Shown here: in pieces, positions 15,168-22,291 of the stretch
How positions within the stretch are numbered: the first letter of the stretch is position 1
Layout: each line of letters opens with the position of its first letter
Position numbers and translations under genes: made by a program
Notes under the pieces: model-generated
What the model was told of the DNA's origin: nothing
The model's input: only the letters and a program-made list of their open reading frames with translations
Databases searched by the model: none
Assembly (NCBI GenBank): GCA_964533185.1
Contig: CAZHLD010000052.1
Coordinates: 1 to 22,291 of the forward strand
Length of the DNA: 22,291 bases
Reading direction: 5' to 3'
Source of the DNA: CAZHLD01 sp964533185
GTDB lineage: Bacteria > Acidobacteriota > Terriglobia > Acidiferrales > UBA7541

Positions 15168-16009
15168 AAGGTCACCCTTTCTACCGGGTATTGTGGGCCA
15201 GCGTAAACACGCTGCTGGTGGCGTCGGTGGTGCTGCTGGTGGTCGGGCTGGTGTGGGAGTACTCGACGCGGCGCTACCTGCAGGGATTCGCGGATGCGGT
15301 GGTACCGCTCTCGGACAACCCGGAGCAAAAAGTGGAGGCCATCCTCGCGTGGATGGAGCACGGTCCGGCGCGGCGCACGACGAAGAACCCCGAAGAGCTG
15401 GCACTGCGCGATCCGCACACGACGCTGAACTATGAGCAACTGCTGAAAGTGTGTGGGACGGCGACGAACGCGTTTGTGAACCTGGCGGCGAGCAGCGGGC
15501 TGGATTCGCGGCGGTTGCTGCTGCTGTCGGCGGACGGCGGAAGCAAGCACGTGGTGGCCGAAGTGTACCTGGGCGGGCGCTGGGTGGTGGCTGACCCGGC
15601 GTTCCACCGGCTGTTTCGGGATGCGCAGGGAAGAACGGTGACGCGGCACCAGTTGCAGGAACCGCAGGTGTGGCAGCAGGCGACCAGCGTGGTGCCGAAC
15701 TATCCGTCGATTTACACCTACGAGAACACGGTGCACGTGCGGCTGACGCGGATTCCGTTCGTGGGGAGATATTTGCGGAAGACGCTGGACAAGATTTCCC
15801 CGGGGTGGGAAGAGGAGTTTGACTGGACGCTGCTGCTGGAGCGGGAGTCGCTAGCGTTTACGTTTGCGGCGGCGGCGCTGGTGCTGGCGGCACTGATGGG
15901 ACGATTGGTGCTGGGGTGGTACGGGCGGCGCAGGCTGGGGATCGAGCGAGTGCGGCTGCGGGATCAGTTGTGGCAGGCGGGGAAAGCGCTGCTGCAACAG
16001 TCCAGGTGA
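15164..16009 (+). CDS. membrane-anchored transglutaminase-like protein
   Basis: The 281-residue protein has two membrane segments (about 12-31 and 230-252) that bracket an extracytoplasmic domain. The domain contains a transglutaminase-like Cys-His-Asp arrangement: C97 in LKVCGTATNAF, H129 in GGSKHVVAEVY and D144 in RWVVADPAF. The order and spacing fit the transglutaminase/cysteine-protease superfamily (Transglut_core), which acts on amide bonds by hydrolysis or transfer. A basic tail (after 253) faces the cytoplasm. The start overlaps the methyltransferase stop; an open frame further upstream lies inside that gene. Its position between the methyltransferase and AsnB suggests a role linked to polysaccharide modification or attachment. 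I know of similar proteins in exopolysaccharide loci but not of a proven reaction. Confidence 0.75.
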   Translation: MKGHPFYRVLWASVNTLLVASVVLLVVGLVWEYSTRRYLQGFADAVVPLSDNPEQKVEAILAWMEHGPARRTTKNPEELALRDPHTTLNYEQLLKVCGTATNAFVNLAASSGLDSRRLLLLSADGGSKHVVAEVYLGGRWVVADPAFHRLFRDAQGRTVTRHQLQEPQVWQQATSVVPNYPSIYTYENTVHVRLTRIPFVGRYLRKTLDKISPGWEEEFDWTLLLERESLAFTFAAAALVLAALMGRLVLGWYGRRRLGIERVRLRDQLWQAGKALLQQSR

Positions 16010-16018
16010 CGAGAAAAC

Positions 16019-18001
16019 ATGTGCGGCATTTGCGGTGTGGCGGGAATAAGGCGCGAGGGGAAGGCGGAGTCGGCCGTCCGCCGGATGATGGCGGCGATGA
16101 CGCACCGCGGTCCGGATGACGAAGGAGTGTATGCGACGCCGGGTGCGGTGATCGGGATGCGGCGGTTGTCGATTATTGACCTGGCGGGAGGACGCCAGCC
16201 GATTTTTAACGAGGCGAGAACGATCGCCGTAGTGCAGAACGGAGAGATTTACAACTTTCGCGAGTTGTGGGCGGAACTGGCAGGGCGGGGCCACATGTTC
16301 CGGACGCGGTCGGATTCGGAAGTGATTGTGCACGCGTACGAGGAGTGGGGCGAGGAGTGCGCGGCGCACTTGAGAGGTATGTTTGCGTTTGCCGTGGTGG
16401 ATACGCGGTGCGAAACGCCGGCGGGACCGCGGTTGCTGCTCGCGCGCGACCCGCTGGGGATCAAGCCACTCTATTACGCGCGGGTGAACGGGGCGTTGGT
16501 GTTTGCGTCGGAGGTGCGGGCGCTGGTGGCCAGCGGCGAAGTGGCGACGGAGATTTCGCGGGAAGGACTGGAAAGCTACCTGCTGTTCGGGTCGGTGGCG
16601 GAGCCGGTGACGCTGGTGGAAGGAGTGAGGTCGCTCGAGCCGGGGCACCGGATGAGTGTGAGGCTCGGGACAGAGGCGGGGGAGGCGAGGCCGGAGGCGT
16701 ATTGGGATTTTGCGGGGGCGGCGAAGAATGACGGAGGGCGGGCACCCCGACAAGGTCGGGGCAGGCTCCGGCACGCCCTTACGGATGTACTAGAAAGTGT
16801 GCGGGAGAGGCTGGAAGATGCGGTGCGAAGCCACTTGGTGGCGGACGTACCGGTGGGGATTTATCTGAGCAGCGGGATGGACTCGACGGCGATTGCGGCG
16901 CTGGCCAGCCGGGAGCAGGCGGGGATCCACACGTTGACGGTGGTGTTCCCGGAGCAGGAATACAGCGAAGCGGCGACGGCGCGACGGACGGCGCTGCGGC
17001 TGGGCACGCGGCACGAAGAGATGCTGCTCAGCGGCGAGGATTTGGAAGCGCGGCTGATGGAGGCGGTCGGGGCGCTCGACCAGCCGACGATGGACGGGGT
17101 GAACACGTTTTTTGTGTCGTGGGCGGCGCGGCAGATGGGATTGAAGGTGGCGCTCTCGGGGTTGGGAGGGGATGAGCTGTTTGGCGGATACAGCACCTTC
17201 CAGACGGTGCCGCGCGCCGAGAGGCTGGCGAGAGTGGCGCGACGGCTGCCGTCGGCGGCACGAAAAGCGGCGGCGGCTGTGGCAGGACTGGGAAACAGAG
17301 ACGGCATGGGCGATGCGAGGCGGAAGATGAAGGCGTTGTGGCGTGAGCCGGAGGCGCTGCCGCACGCCTACTTTTTTGCGCGGGCGCTGTTTGCGCCGGA
17401 ACAGGCGGCACGACTGGCGGGGCGAAGCTCGCTCGAGGTGGCGGGTACAGCGTGGGGAAAGTGGATGGAAGAAACGGTGCGTGGGGCAAGAGAGCTGGGA
17501 GAGATGACGGGTGTGTCGTGTCTTGAAATGCGGTCGTACATGGTGAACACGCTGCTGCGCGACACGGATGCGGTGAGTATGAGCCAGTCGCTCGAAGTGC
17601 GCGTGCCGCTGCTGGATACGCCGCTGGTGGAGTTTGTGGCCGGGCTGCCGGAAAAGGTGAAGCGCGGCGCGAAGAAAAGGCTGCTGCGGGAAGCGCTGGG
17701 CGAGCTGCTGCCGGAAGAAGTGGCCGGGCAGAAGAAGAGGACATTCACATTTCCGTGGGAGCGCTGGCTGCGGGGCGGGCTGGGGCGTCGAGTGCGGGAA
17801 GGGCTGGAGGAGCCGGCGGGGGCGCTGGAGACGGCGCTCGATGGGAAGGCGGTGCGGGACGTGTGGAAAGATTTTCAAGCGGGAAGGACGAGCTGGTCGA
17901 GGCCGTGGAGTTTGTTTGTGCTGAATGAGTGGGTGAGGAAGAACTTAAAGGCCGCCGAGTCCAACGCAGAAGTACGCGCCCAACAAATGGCTAGTGGCTA
18001 G
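16019..18001 (+). CDS. asnB: AsnB-type glutamine-dependent amidotransferase (asparagine synthetase family)
   Basis: This 660-residue two-domain enzyme has an N-terminal class II glutaminase domain with the nucleophile Cys2 (MCGICG), RRLSIIDL, Q73-N-G-E76 and RSDSEVI. Ammonia is passed to the C-terminal synthetase domain, whose ATP pyrophosphatase loop reads L283-SSGMDS-S289, a variant of SGGxDS; SGLGGDELFGGY follows. In glycan loci such paralogues are thought to amidate a sugar carboxyl (for example a uronic acid) rather than make asparagine, and that is my preferred role here. The linker (about residues 239-257) contains a translated REP-like palindrome (16731-16784), not expected in the family. 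The last residues and stop codon come from a 7-base tandem repeat (17992-18012). It follows the transglutaminase-like gene by 9 bp. Confidence 0.9.
   Translation: MCGICGVAGIRREGKAESAVRRMMAAMTHRGPDDEGVYATPGAVIGMRRLSIIDLAGGRQPIFNEARTIAVVQNGEIYNFRELWAELAGRGHMFRTRSDSEVIVHAYEEWGEECAAHLRGMFAFAVVDTRCETPAGPRLLLARDPLGIKPLYYARVNGALVFASEVRALVASGEVATEISREGLESYLLFGSVAEPVTLVEGVRSLEPGHRMSVRLGTEAGEARPEAYWDFAGAAKNDGGRAPRQGRGRLRHALTDVLESVRERLEDAVRSHLVADVPVGIYLSSGMDSTAIAALASREQAGIHTLTVVFPEQEYSEAATARRTALRLGTRHEEMLLSGEDLEARLMEAVGALDQPTMDGVNTFFVSWAARQMGLKVALSGLGGDELFGGYSTFQTVPRAERLARVARRLPSAARKAAAAVAGLGNRDGMGDARRKMKALWREPEALPHAYFFARALFAPEQAARLAGRSSLEVAGTAWGKWMEETVRGARELGEMTGVSCLEMRSYMVNTLLRDTDAVSMSQSLEVRVPLLDTPLVEFVAGLPEKVKRGAKKRLLREALGELLPEEVAGQKKRTFTFPWERWLRGGLGRRVREGLEEPAGALETALDGKAVRDVWKDFQAGRTSWSRPWSLFVLNEWVRKNLKAAESNAEVRAQQMASG
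16735..16779. repeat. REP-like nested palindrome inside asnB
   Basis: The inner hairpin is CCCCGAC (16745-16751), loop AAG, GTCGGGG (16755-16761). An outer stem pairs AGGGCG (16735-16740) with CGCCCT (16774-16779). It is translated in frame as RAPRQGRGRLRHALT between the two AsnB domains. The loop and stem pattern match the intergenic hairpin at 6431-6447. Confidence 0.7.
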
Positions 18002-18012
18002 TGGCGAGTGGC
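17992..18012. repeat. 7-base tandem repeat at the asnB / carbamoyltransferase junction
   Basis: TAGTGGC (17992-17998), TAGTGGC (17999-18005) and GAGTGGC (18006-18012), with a partial unit ATGGC before them. The second unit supplies the asnB stop codon. Confidence 0.7.
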
Positions 18013-18049
18013 TGGAACAAAGAGCGAGCGAGAGGGAGAGAAGAGCGGC

Positions 18050-19813
18050 GTGATCATACTGGGGATTAACGCGTATCACGGGAATGCATCGGCGGCGATT
18101 GTGTGCGACGGGCGGCTGGTGGCGGCGGTGGAAGAGGAGCGGTTCAACCGGGTGAAGTATGCGGCGGGATTTCCCGCGGCGGCGATTCGCTACTGCCTGG
18201 CCGAGGCCGGCGTGCAGATCGAAGACGTGGACCACGTGGCCATCCCGCGCAACCCGTGGGCGCGAATTGGGACGAAGCTGCTCTACGCAATGCGCATGCC
18301 GAAGTTTGCGCGAGAGCGGGCGAAGGTGATGGTGAAGTTTACCGGCATCACGGACGCGCTGCCCGAGGCGCTGGGCGTGGAGGCGGCGAAAATCCGGGCG
18401 AAGTTCCACCGGATCGAGCATCACCAGGCGCACCTGGCAAGCACGTTTTACGTGTCGCCGTTTGAGCAGGCGGCGGTGCTCTCAGCCGACGGCCTGGGAG
18501 ACTTTGCGAGCACGATGTGGGCGACGGGCCAGGGGCGGCGGATGCAGGTGCACGGCGCGATTGCGTTCCCGCACTCGCTGGGGATGTATTACACGGCGCT
18601 GACGCAGTATCTGGGATTCTGGAAATTTGGGGATGAGTACAAGGTGATGGGGCTGGCGGCGTATGGTGAGCCGAAGTACCTGGACGAATTTCGGCGGATC
18701 GTGAAGAACGGGAATGGGAAGGGATTCCGTCTGGGGCTGGAATATTTCACGCATCATCGCGACGGTCCGGACATGACCTGGCACGAGTCAGACAAGACGC
18801 CGGTGCTGGGGCGGTTGTTTGCCGACTACCTTACAGAGCGGCTGGGGCCAACGCGGGCGGCGGACGAGCCGGTGGAACAGAAACACCGGGACATCGCCGC
18901 GACGATGCAGGCGCGGCTGGAGGAAGTGTTGTTTGAGATGCTGCGTGCTTTGCATGCGCGGACGAAGCAGAAGGCGGTGTGCCTGGCGGGCGGCGTGGCG
19001 TTCAACTGCGTGGCGAATGGAAAAATATTTCGAGAGACTCCGTTTGAGCAGGTGTACGTGCAGCCGGCAGCGGGGGACGCAGGCCTGGCAGTGGGGGCAG
19101 CGTTCTACGTTGAACACCAGGTGCTCGGACGGCCGAGGAGTTTTGTGATGGAACATGCGTACTGGGGGCCCGGGTTTTCGGAGGAGCAGATCCGGGCGGC
19201 GGTGCGGAACAGCCGTCTGGCGGAACAGGGCTACCGGGTGAGGGAGCTTGCAGAAGAAGAAGCGGTGCGCGTGGCGGCGCAACACGTGGCCGATGGAAAA
19301 ATATTGGGATGGTTCCAGGGGCGGGCGGAGTGGGGTCCGCGGGCGCTGGGGAATCGGAGCATCGTGGCGGATGCGCGTCGGGCGGAGATGAAGCAGATCC
19401 TGAATGAGCGGATCAAGCACCGGGAGCCGTTTCGGCCGTTTGCGCCGTCGGTGCTGGAGGAGGCGACGGGGGAGTATTTTGAGATGTCGCAGCCGTCGCC
19501 GTTTATGACCCAGGCGTACCCGGTGCGTCCGGAGAAGCGCGAGGTGATCCCAGCGCCGACGCACGTGGACGGGACGGGGCGTTTGCAGACAGTGAGCCAG
19601 CGGGCCAACCCGAAGTACTGGCGGCTGATTCGCGAGTTTGCGAACCGGACGGGCGTGCCGGTGGTGCTGAATACGTCGTTCAATGACAACGAGCCGATTG
19701 TCTGCCGCCCGGAAGAGGCGATGGATTGTTTTTTGAGGACGAAGATGGATGTGCTGGCGATGGGGAATGTGGTAATCGAGAAGCCGGAACAAACAAGAAC
19801 GAGCGGGACATGA
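18050..19813 (+). CDS. O-carbamoyltransferase (NodU/CmcH family)
   Basis: The 587-residue enzyme transfers a carbamoyl group from carbamoyl phosphate to a hydroxyl, here most likely on a sugar of the glycan. The N-terminal Kae1-like domain shows ILGINAYHGNASAA, AVEEERFNRVKY, the metal-binding H124-HQAH128 segment, SADGLGD, YKVMGLAAYGEP and CLAGGVAFN (311-319). The C-terminal YrdC-like domain shows EWGPRALGNRSI (from 427), HREPFRPFAPSV and NTSFN (from 541), all typical of the family. The GTG at 18050 is chosen because the conserved start MIILGINAYHG begins there and agggagagaag lies upstream; an earlier GTG at 18008 would add 14 repeat-derived residues. It begins 48 bp after asnB and ends 84 bp before the next glycosyltransferase. 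Confidence 0.92.
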   Translation: MIILGINAYHGNASAAIVCDGRLVAAVEEERFNRVKYAAGFPAAAIRYCLAEAGVQIEDVDHVAIPRNPWARIGTKLLYAMRMPKFARERAKVMVKFTGITDALPEALGVEAAKIRAKFHRIEHHQAHLASTFYVSPFEQAAVLSADGLGDFASTMWATGQGRRMQVHGAIAFPHSLGMYYTALTQYLGFWKFGDEYKVMGLAAYGEPKYLDEFRRIVKNGNGKGFRLGLEYFTHHRDGPDMTWHESDKTPVLGRLFADYLTERLGPTRAADEPVEQKHRDIAATMQARLEEVLFEMLRALHARTKQKAVCLAGGVAFNCVANGKIFRETPFEQVYVQPAAGDAGLAVGAAFYVEHQVLGRPRSFVMEHAYWGPGFSEEQIRAAVRNSRLAEQGYRVRELAEEEAVRVAAQHVADGKILGWFQGRAEWGPRALGNRSIVADARRAEMKQILNERIKHREPFRPFAPSVLEEATGEYFEMSQPSPFMTQAYPVRPEKREVIPAPTHVDGTGRLQTVSQRANPKYWRLIREFANRTGVPVVLNTSFNDNEPIVCRPEEAMDCFLRTKMDVLAMGNVVIEKPEQTRTSGT

Positions 19814-19866
19814 TGAGAAGTCACAATTGTCCGGCACTCCTTCCAGCGCAATCTTCAAAGAAGAAA

Positions 19867-19884
19867 GCGGGAGCAAGCTCCCGC
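19867..19884. repeat. REP-like palindrome GCGGGAGC-AA-GCTCCCGC
   Basis: A perfect 8-bp stem with an AA loop, flanked by gcactcc on both sides (19834-19840 and 19884-19888 region). I associate this element (ctccaaag-flanked, translating as ECGSLLPLS on the other strand) with acidobacterial genomes. It ends 13 bases before the next start codon and could also act as a weak attenuator or mRNA-stability element. Confidence 0.6.
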
Positions 19885-19897
19885 ACTCCAAAGTAAA

Positions 19898-21094
19898 GTG
19901 CACATACTGCTGATGAATGAGTATTTTCCGCCGGACACGTCCGCGACGGCGAAGATGGCCCAGCTTGTGGCGGAGAAATTGGCGGAGCGGCACCGCGTGA
20001 CGGTGCTGTGCGGGCGGCCGTCGTACGATCCTTCCGAGCGACACCCTTATTATTTTTGGCGGCGAGAGACGCAGGGAAACCTGACCGTGGAGCGGGTGGG
20101 TTCGACCGCGTTTCCGCGATTCAGGATGCGCCAGCGAGTGACGAACTACCTGAGTTACCTGGCGCTGGCGGTGCCGCGGGCGATTGCGATCGAAGCCGAC
20201 GTGATTCTGGCGATGACGGACCCGCCGGTGGAAGGAATTGCCGGAGCGATGGCGTCGCGGATGACGGGGCGTCCGTTTGTGTACAACATCCGCGACATGT
20301 ACCCGGACATGGCGCTGGGCGGCGGGATCATCGAGCCGTCCAAGTGGGTGGAGCGCTGGGAACGGATGCACCGGCGAGCGCTGCGGCAGGCGTCGCGCGT
20401 GATCGTGCTGGGCGAAGACATGCGCGACCGAATTGTGGGCAAGGGAGTGGAACCGGAGCGCGTGGTGATTGTGCGAGATGGCGTGGCGGTGCCGGAGACG
20501 GTGGCGTCGGCAGAGCATCCGGTGGCGCAGGAAGTGCGTTGCGGGTTCCGGTTTGTGATCGTACACGCGGGGAACCTGGGGTTTTACGGGGCGTGGGACA
20601 CGCTGGTGGGTGCAGCGCGGCGATTGGAGGGAGATGGCGTAGGGTTGGTGTTTGTGGGAGACGGCGCGGTGAAGGCGCAGGTGGAAGCGGCGGCGGCGGG
20701 AAGCCGAGCGGTGCGATTCCTGCCGTTTCGTCCGGCGGACCAAGTGCCGTATGTGCTGGCGGCGGGAGACCTGCACGTAGTGACGCTGAAGCCGGGACTC
20801 GAGGGCGTGGTGGTGCCGAGCAAGCTGTACGGAATACTGGCGGCGGGGCGGCCGGTACTGGCGATTGCTCCGGAAGAAAGCGACGTGGTGCGGATCGTGC
20901 GGCGAACAGGATGCGGCGTGGCGGCCGACCCGCGCGAACCGGAAGCGGTGGCCGAGGCGGTGCGTTCGCTGGCGCGAGACCCGGAACGCCTTGCGCACAT
21001 GGGGCGGCGCGCGCGGGAGATCGCGCATGAGTATGATCGAGTTTCGCAACTGGAGAAATTTGTGCAGGTCGTAGAAGCGGCCGGCAGGCGTTGA
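19898..21094 (+). CDS. GT4-family glycosyltransferase, WbuB/WcaI-like
   Basis: The 398-residue GT-B enzyme begins HILLMNEYFPPDTSATAKM, the N-terminal pattern of the WbuB/WcaI-like branch of GT4. It has YNIRDMYPDMALGGGIIEPS (about 129-148) and the donor-site PSKLYGILAAGRPVL near residues 307-321, in place of a plain E-x7-E; both are typical of that branch, which often transfers GlcNAc-, Fuc- or FucNAc-type sugars. The GTG at 19898 is preferred because the first beta strand begins there; an ATG at 19913 would remove part of it. No strong ribosome site precedes it, and a hairpin ends 13 bases upstream. It is followed after 29 bp by the WecA-like gene, and a WbuB-like enzyme next to the initiating transferase could plausibly add the second sugar. 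Confidence 0.87.
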   Translation: MHILLMNEYFPPDTSATAKMAQLVAEKLAERHRVTVLCGRPSYDPSERHPYYFWRRETQGNLTVERVGSTAFPRFRMRQRVTNYLSYLALAVPRAIAIEADVILAMTDPPVEGIAGAMASRMTGRPFVYNIRDMYPDMALGGGIIEPSKWVERWERMHRRALRQASRVIVLGEDMRDRIVGKGVEPERVVIVRDGVAVPETVASAEHPVAQEVRCGFRFVIVHAGNLGFYGAWDTLVGAARRLEGDGVGLVFVGDGAVKAQVEAAAAGSRAVRFLPFRPADQVPYVLAAGDLHVVTLKPGLEGVVVPSKLYGILAAGRPVLAIAPEESDVVRIVRRTGCGVAADPREPEAVAEAVRSLARDPERLAHMGRRAREIAHEYDRVSQLEKFVQVVEAAGRR

Positions 21095-21123
21095 GGCCCT
21101 GAGGCCACAGGAGCGTGTGAAGG

Positions 21124-22185
21124 ATGACGGCGGCGGCGATTGCGTTTGGAATTGCGTTGGCGGCTTCGCTGGGGCTGGTGGCGCCGGTGCGCGCGCTGGC
21201 GCTGCGCGTGGGCATGGTGGACATGCCGGGTCCGCGGAAAGTGCACGCGACGCCGATTCCGCTGCTGGGCGGAGTGGCGATTTACGGCGGCGTTGTGATG
21301 GCGATCCTGGCGCTGGCCGTGGTGTTGACGATGAACGACCGGGCGGTGGCGCAGATTATGGGTGTGCTGGCCGGGGCGACGCTGGTGGCGGCGGTGGGAA
21401 TCGCCGACGACCGTGGGCTGCTGCATCACCAGATCAAGCTGTTTGTGGGGATGCCGGCGGCAGGAGTGATTTTGATTGCGACAGGCGTGCGCGCGCACCT
21501 ACTGGAAACAATTTGGCCCGGGCCGGCGGCGCAGGCGGCGGACATCGGGCTGACTCTGCTGTGGGTGGTGGGGATTACGGCGTCGTTCAGCATCTTTGAC
21601 CATATGGACGGGCTGTGCACGGGCGTGGCGGCGATGGCGTGTGTCTTTTTTGTGATTTTCGCGGGCGCAAGCGGGCAGGTGCTGGTGGCGACGCTGGCGG
21701 CGGCGGTGCTGGGAGCGGCGCTGGGGTTTTTGCGGTGGAACTTCAACCCGGCGAAGATTTTTCTAGGCGACGGCGGGGCAATGTTCCTGGGATTCCTGAT
21801 GGCGACGCTGGGGCTGAAGCTGCGACTGGCGGAGCTGCCGCATGCGACAAGCTGGATGATCCCGGTGCTGATCCTGGGCGTGCCGATTTTCGATACGACG
21901 CTGGTCTCGATTTCGAGGGCGCGGAGAGGGCTGCTACCCTTTGCGACGCCGGGCAAAGATCACGCGGCGCACCGGCTGGCAAATCTCGGGCTGGGACAGC
22001 GCGGGGCGGTGGTGGCGTTGTACGCGCTGGGCGCAGTGTTTGGTGTCCTGGCGCTGGCGGTGAGTCGAGTGGGAGAGCAAGCAGGACTGATGATCGGTGG
22101 CGCGACGCTGGCGGCGGTTTTGGTGGGAGTGGCGCTGTTGGAGAGGGCGCCGTATGAGCGGCAGGGGGTGGAAAACAGGGGTTAG
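21124..22185 (+). CDS. polyprenyl-phosphate sugar-1-phosphate transferase (WecA/MraY family)
   Basis: This 353-residue polytopic enzyme of about ten to eleven membrane helices transfers a sugar-1-phosphate from a UDP-sugar to undecaprenyl phosphate, starting lipid-linked glycan assembly. Motifs are GPRKVHATPIPLLGG (36-50), the Mg-binding D95-D96 in GIADDRGLL, D159-HMD162-GL, N208-PAKIFLGDGG with D216, PIFDTTLVSISR, and the C-terminal loop H280-AAHR284. The segment FSIFDHMDGL lacks the Asn usually seen in the NxxNxxDGxDGL motif of WecA/MraY, an unusual detail. The ATG at 21124 has AGGAG ten bases upstream. It probably initiates the glycan that the upstream glycosyltransferases extend, although such genes usually lie at the start or end of a locus. 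Sugar specificity is unknown. Confidence 0.88.
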   Translation: MTAAAIAFGIALAASLGLVAPVRALALRVGMVDMPGPRKVHATPIPLLGGVAIYGGVVMAILALAVVLTMNDRAVAQIMGVLAGATLVAAVGIADDRGLLHHQIKLFVGMPAAGVILIATGVRAHLLETIWPGPAAQAADIGLTLLWVVGITASFSIFDHMDGLCTGVAAMACVFFVIFAGASGQVLVATLAAAVLGAALGFLRWNFNPAKIFLGDGGAMFLGFLMATLGLKLRLAELPHATSWMIPVLILGVPIFDTTLVSISRARRGLLPFATPGKDHAAHRLANLGLGQRGAVVALYALGAVFGVLALAVSRVGEQAGLMIGGATLAAVLVGVALLERAPYERQGVENRG

Positions 22186-22210
22186 CAGGGTGCTGAAAAA
22201 GTGCTGGAAG

Positions 22211-22262
22211 GTGTCATTCTGAGTTCCGGCAATAGCTTGAGATGCCGGAGCGAAGAATCTCT
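22211..22262. repeat. dispersed repeat-like element after the last gene
   Basis: Past the last stop codon the sequence reads tgtcattctgag, an imperfect hairpin TCCGGCA (22225-22231) with TGCCGGA (22243-22249), then gcgaagaatctctc. This cattctgag...cgaagaatct arrangement resembles repeats scattered between acidobacterial genes. No terminator T-run follows within the window. Confidence 0.5.
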
Positions 22263-22291
22263 CTTGTTTTCAGCTTTCTACAAATCGAAAG

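Noticed and set aside
18008..18049. Earlier GTG start of the carbamoyltransferase
   Set aside because: It begins in the 7-base repeat and adds a charged tail absent from the family; the conserved start is at 18050.
18788..21049. A 753-residue open frame on the minus strand
   Set aside because: It is antisense to the carbamoyltransferase and a GT4 gene, is His/Arg/Pro-rich without a domain, and even runs through the REP-like hairpin.

Overview
The window looks like a high-GC chromosome segment from an Acidobacteriota bacterium, probably Terriglobia/Acidobacteriales-like. This rests on a secreted von Willebrand A protein of the type typical of acidobacteria (71-1072), on intergenic palindromes of kinds I associate with such genomes, and on the general gene style. 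No rRNA, tRNA or CRISPR array is seen. The organism call is inference, since no marker gene for taxonomy is present.

Left part (1-5652), all minus strand: the edge of a probable transposase (1-71), the secreted VWA protein (71-1072), an exported protein of unknown function (1129-2067), an amidase-signature hydrolase (2170-3696), a small protein with a twin-arginine signal (3785-4099), and a polytopic GT39/ArnT-like glycosyltransferase (4168-5652). A 126-bp divergent gap separates these from a plus-strand gene for an exported double-BON-domain protein (5779-6315), which is followed by a good intrinsic terminator (6341-6367).

Right part (6650-22185), all plus strand: a surface polysaccharide locus of 12 closely packed genes. 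In order these are GT4 glycosyltransferase, GT4 glycosyltransferase with a four-Cys motif, Wzy/O-antigen-ligase-like membrane protein, three more GT4 glycosyltransferases, SAM methyltransferase, membrane-anchored transglutaminase-like protein, AsnB-type amidotransferase, NodU/CmcH-type O-carbamoyltransferase, a sixth GT4 glycosyltransferase, and a WecA/MraY-type polyprenyl-phosphate sugar-1-phosphate transferase. Several neighbours overlap (13217-13229, 14403-14416, 15164-15167), so one transcript with translational coupling is likely. The proposed pathway is: the last gene loads the first sugar phosphate on undecaprenyl phosphate; up to six glycosyltransferases extend it; the methyltransferase, AsnB-like and carbamoyltransferase proteins decorate it; and the Wzy-like protein polymerises or ligates it. 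No flippase, chain-length regulator, outer-membrane exporter or nucleotide-sugar synthesis gene is visible here, so those must lie elsewhere.

The most unusual features are the combination methyltransferase - transglutaminase-like - AsnB - carbamoyltransferase inside a glycan locus, and the many small repeats. The repeats include REP-like hairpins translated in frame inside coding sequences (AsnB linker, small Tat protein) and a low-complexity repeat that supplies the start of the VWA protein. The + strand is purine/G-rich across the switch in gene direction, and leucine codons differ accordingly (CTG in plus genes, CTC/CTT common in minus genes).
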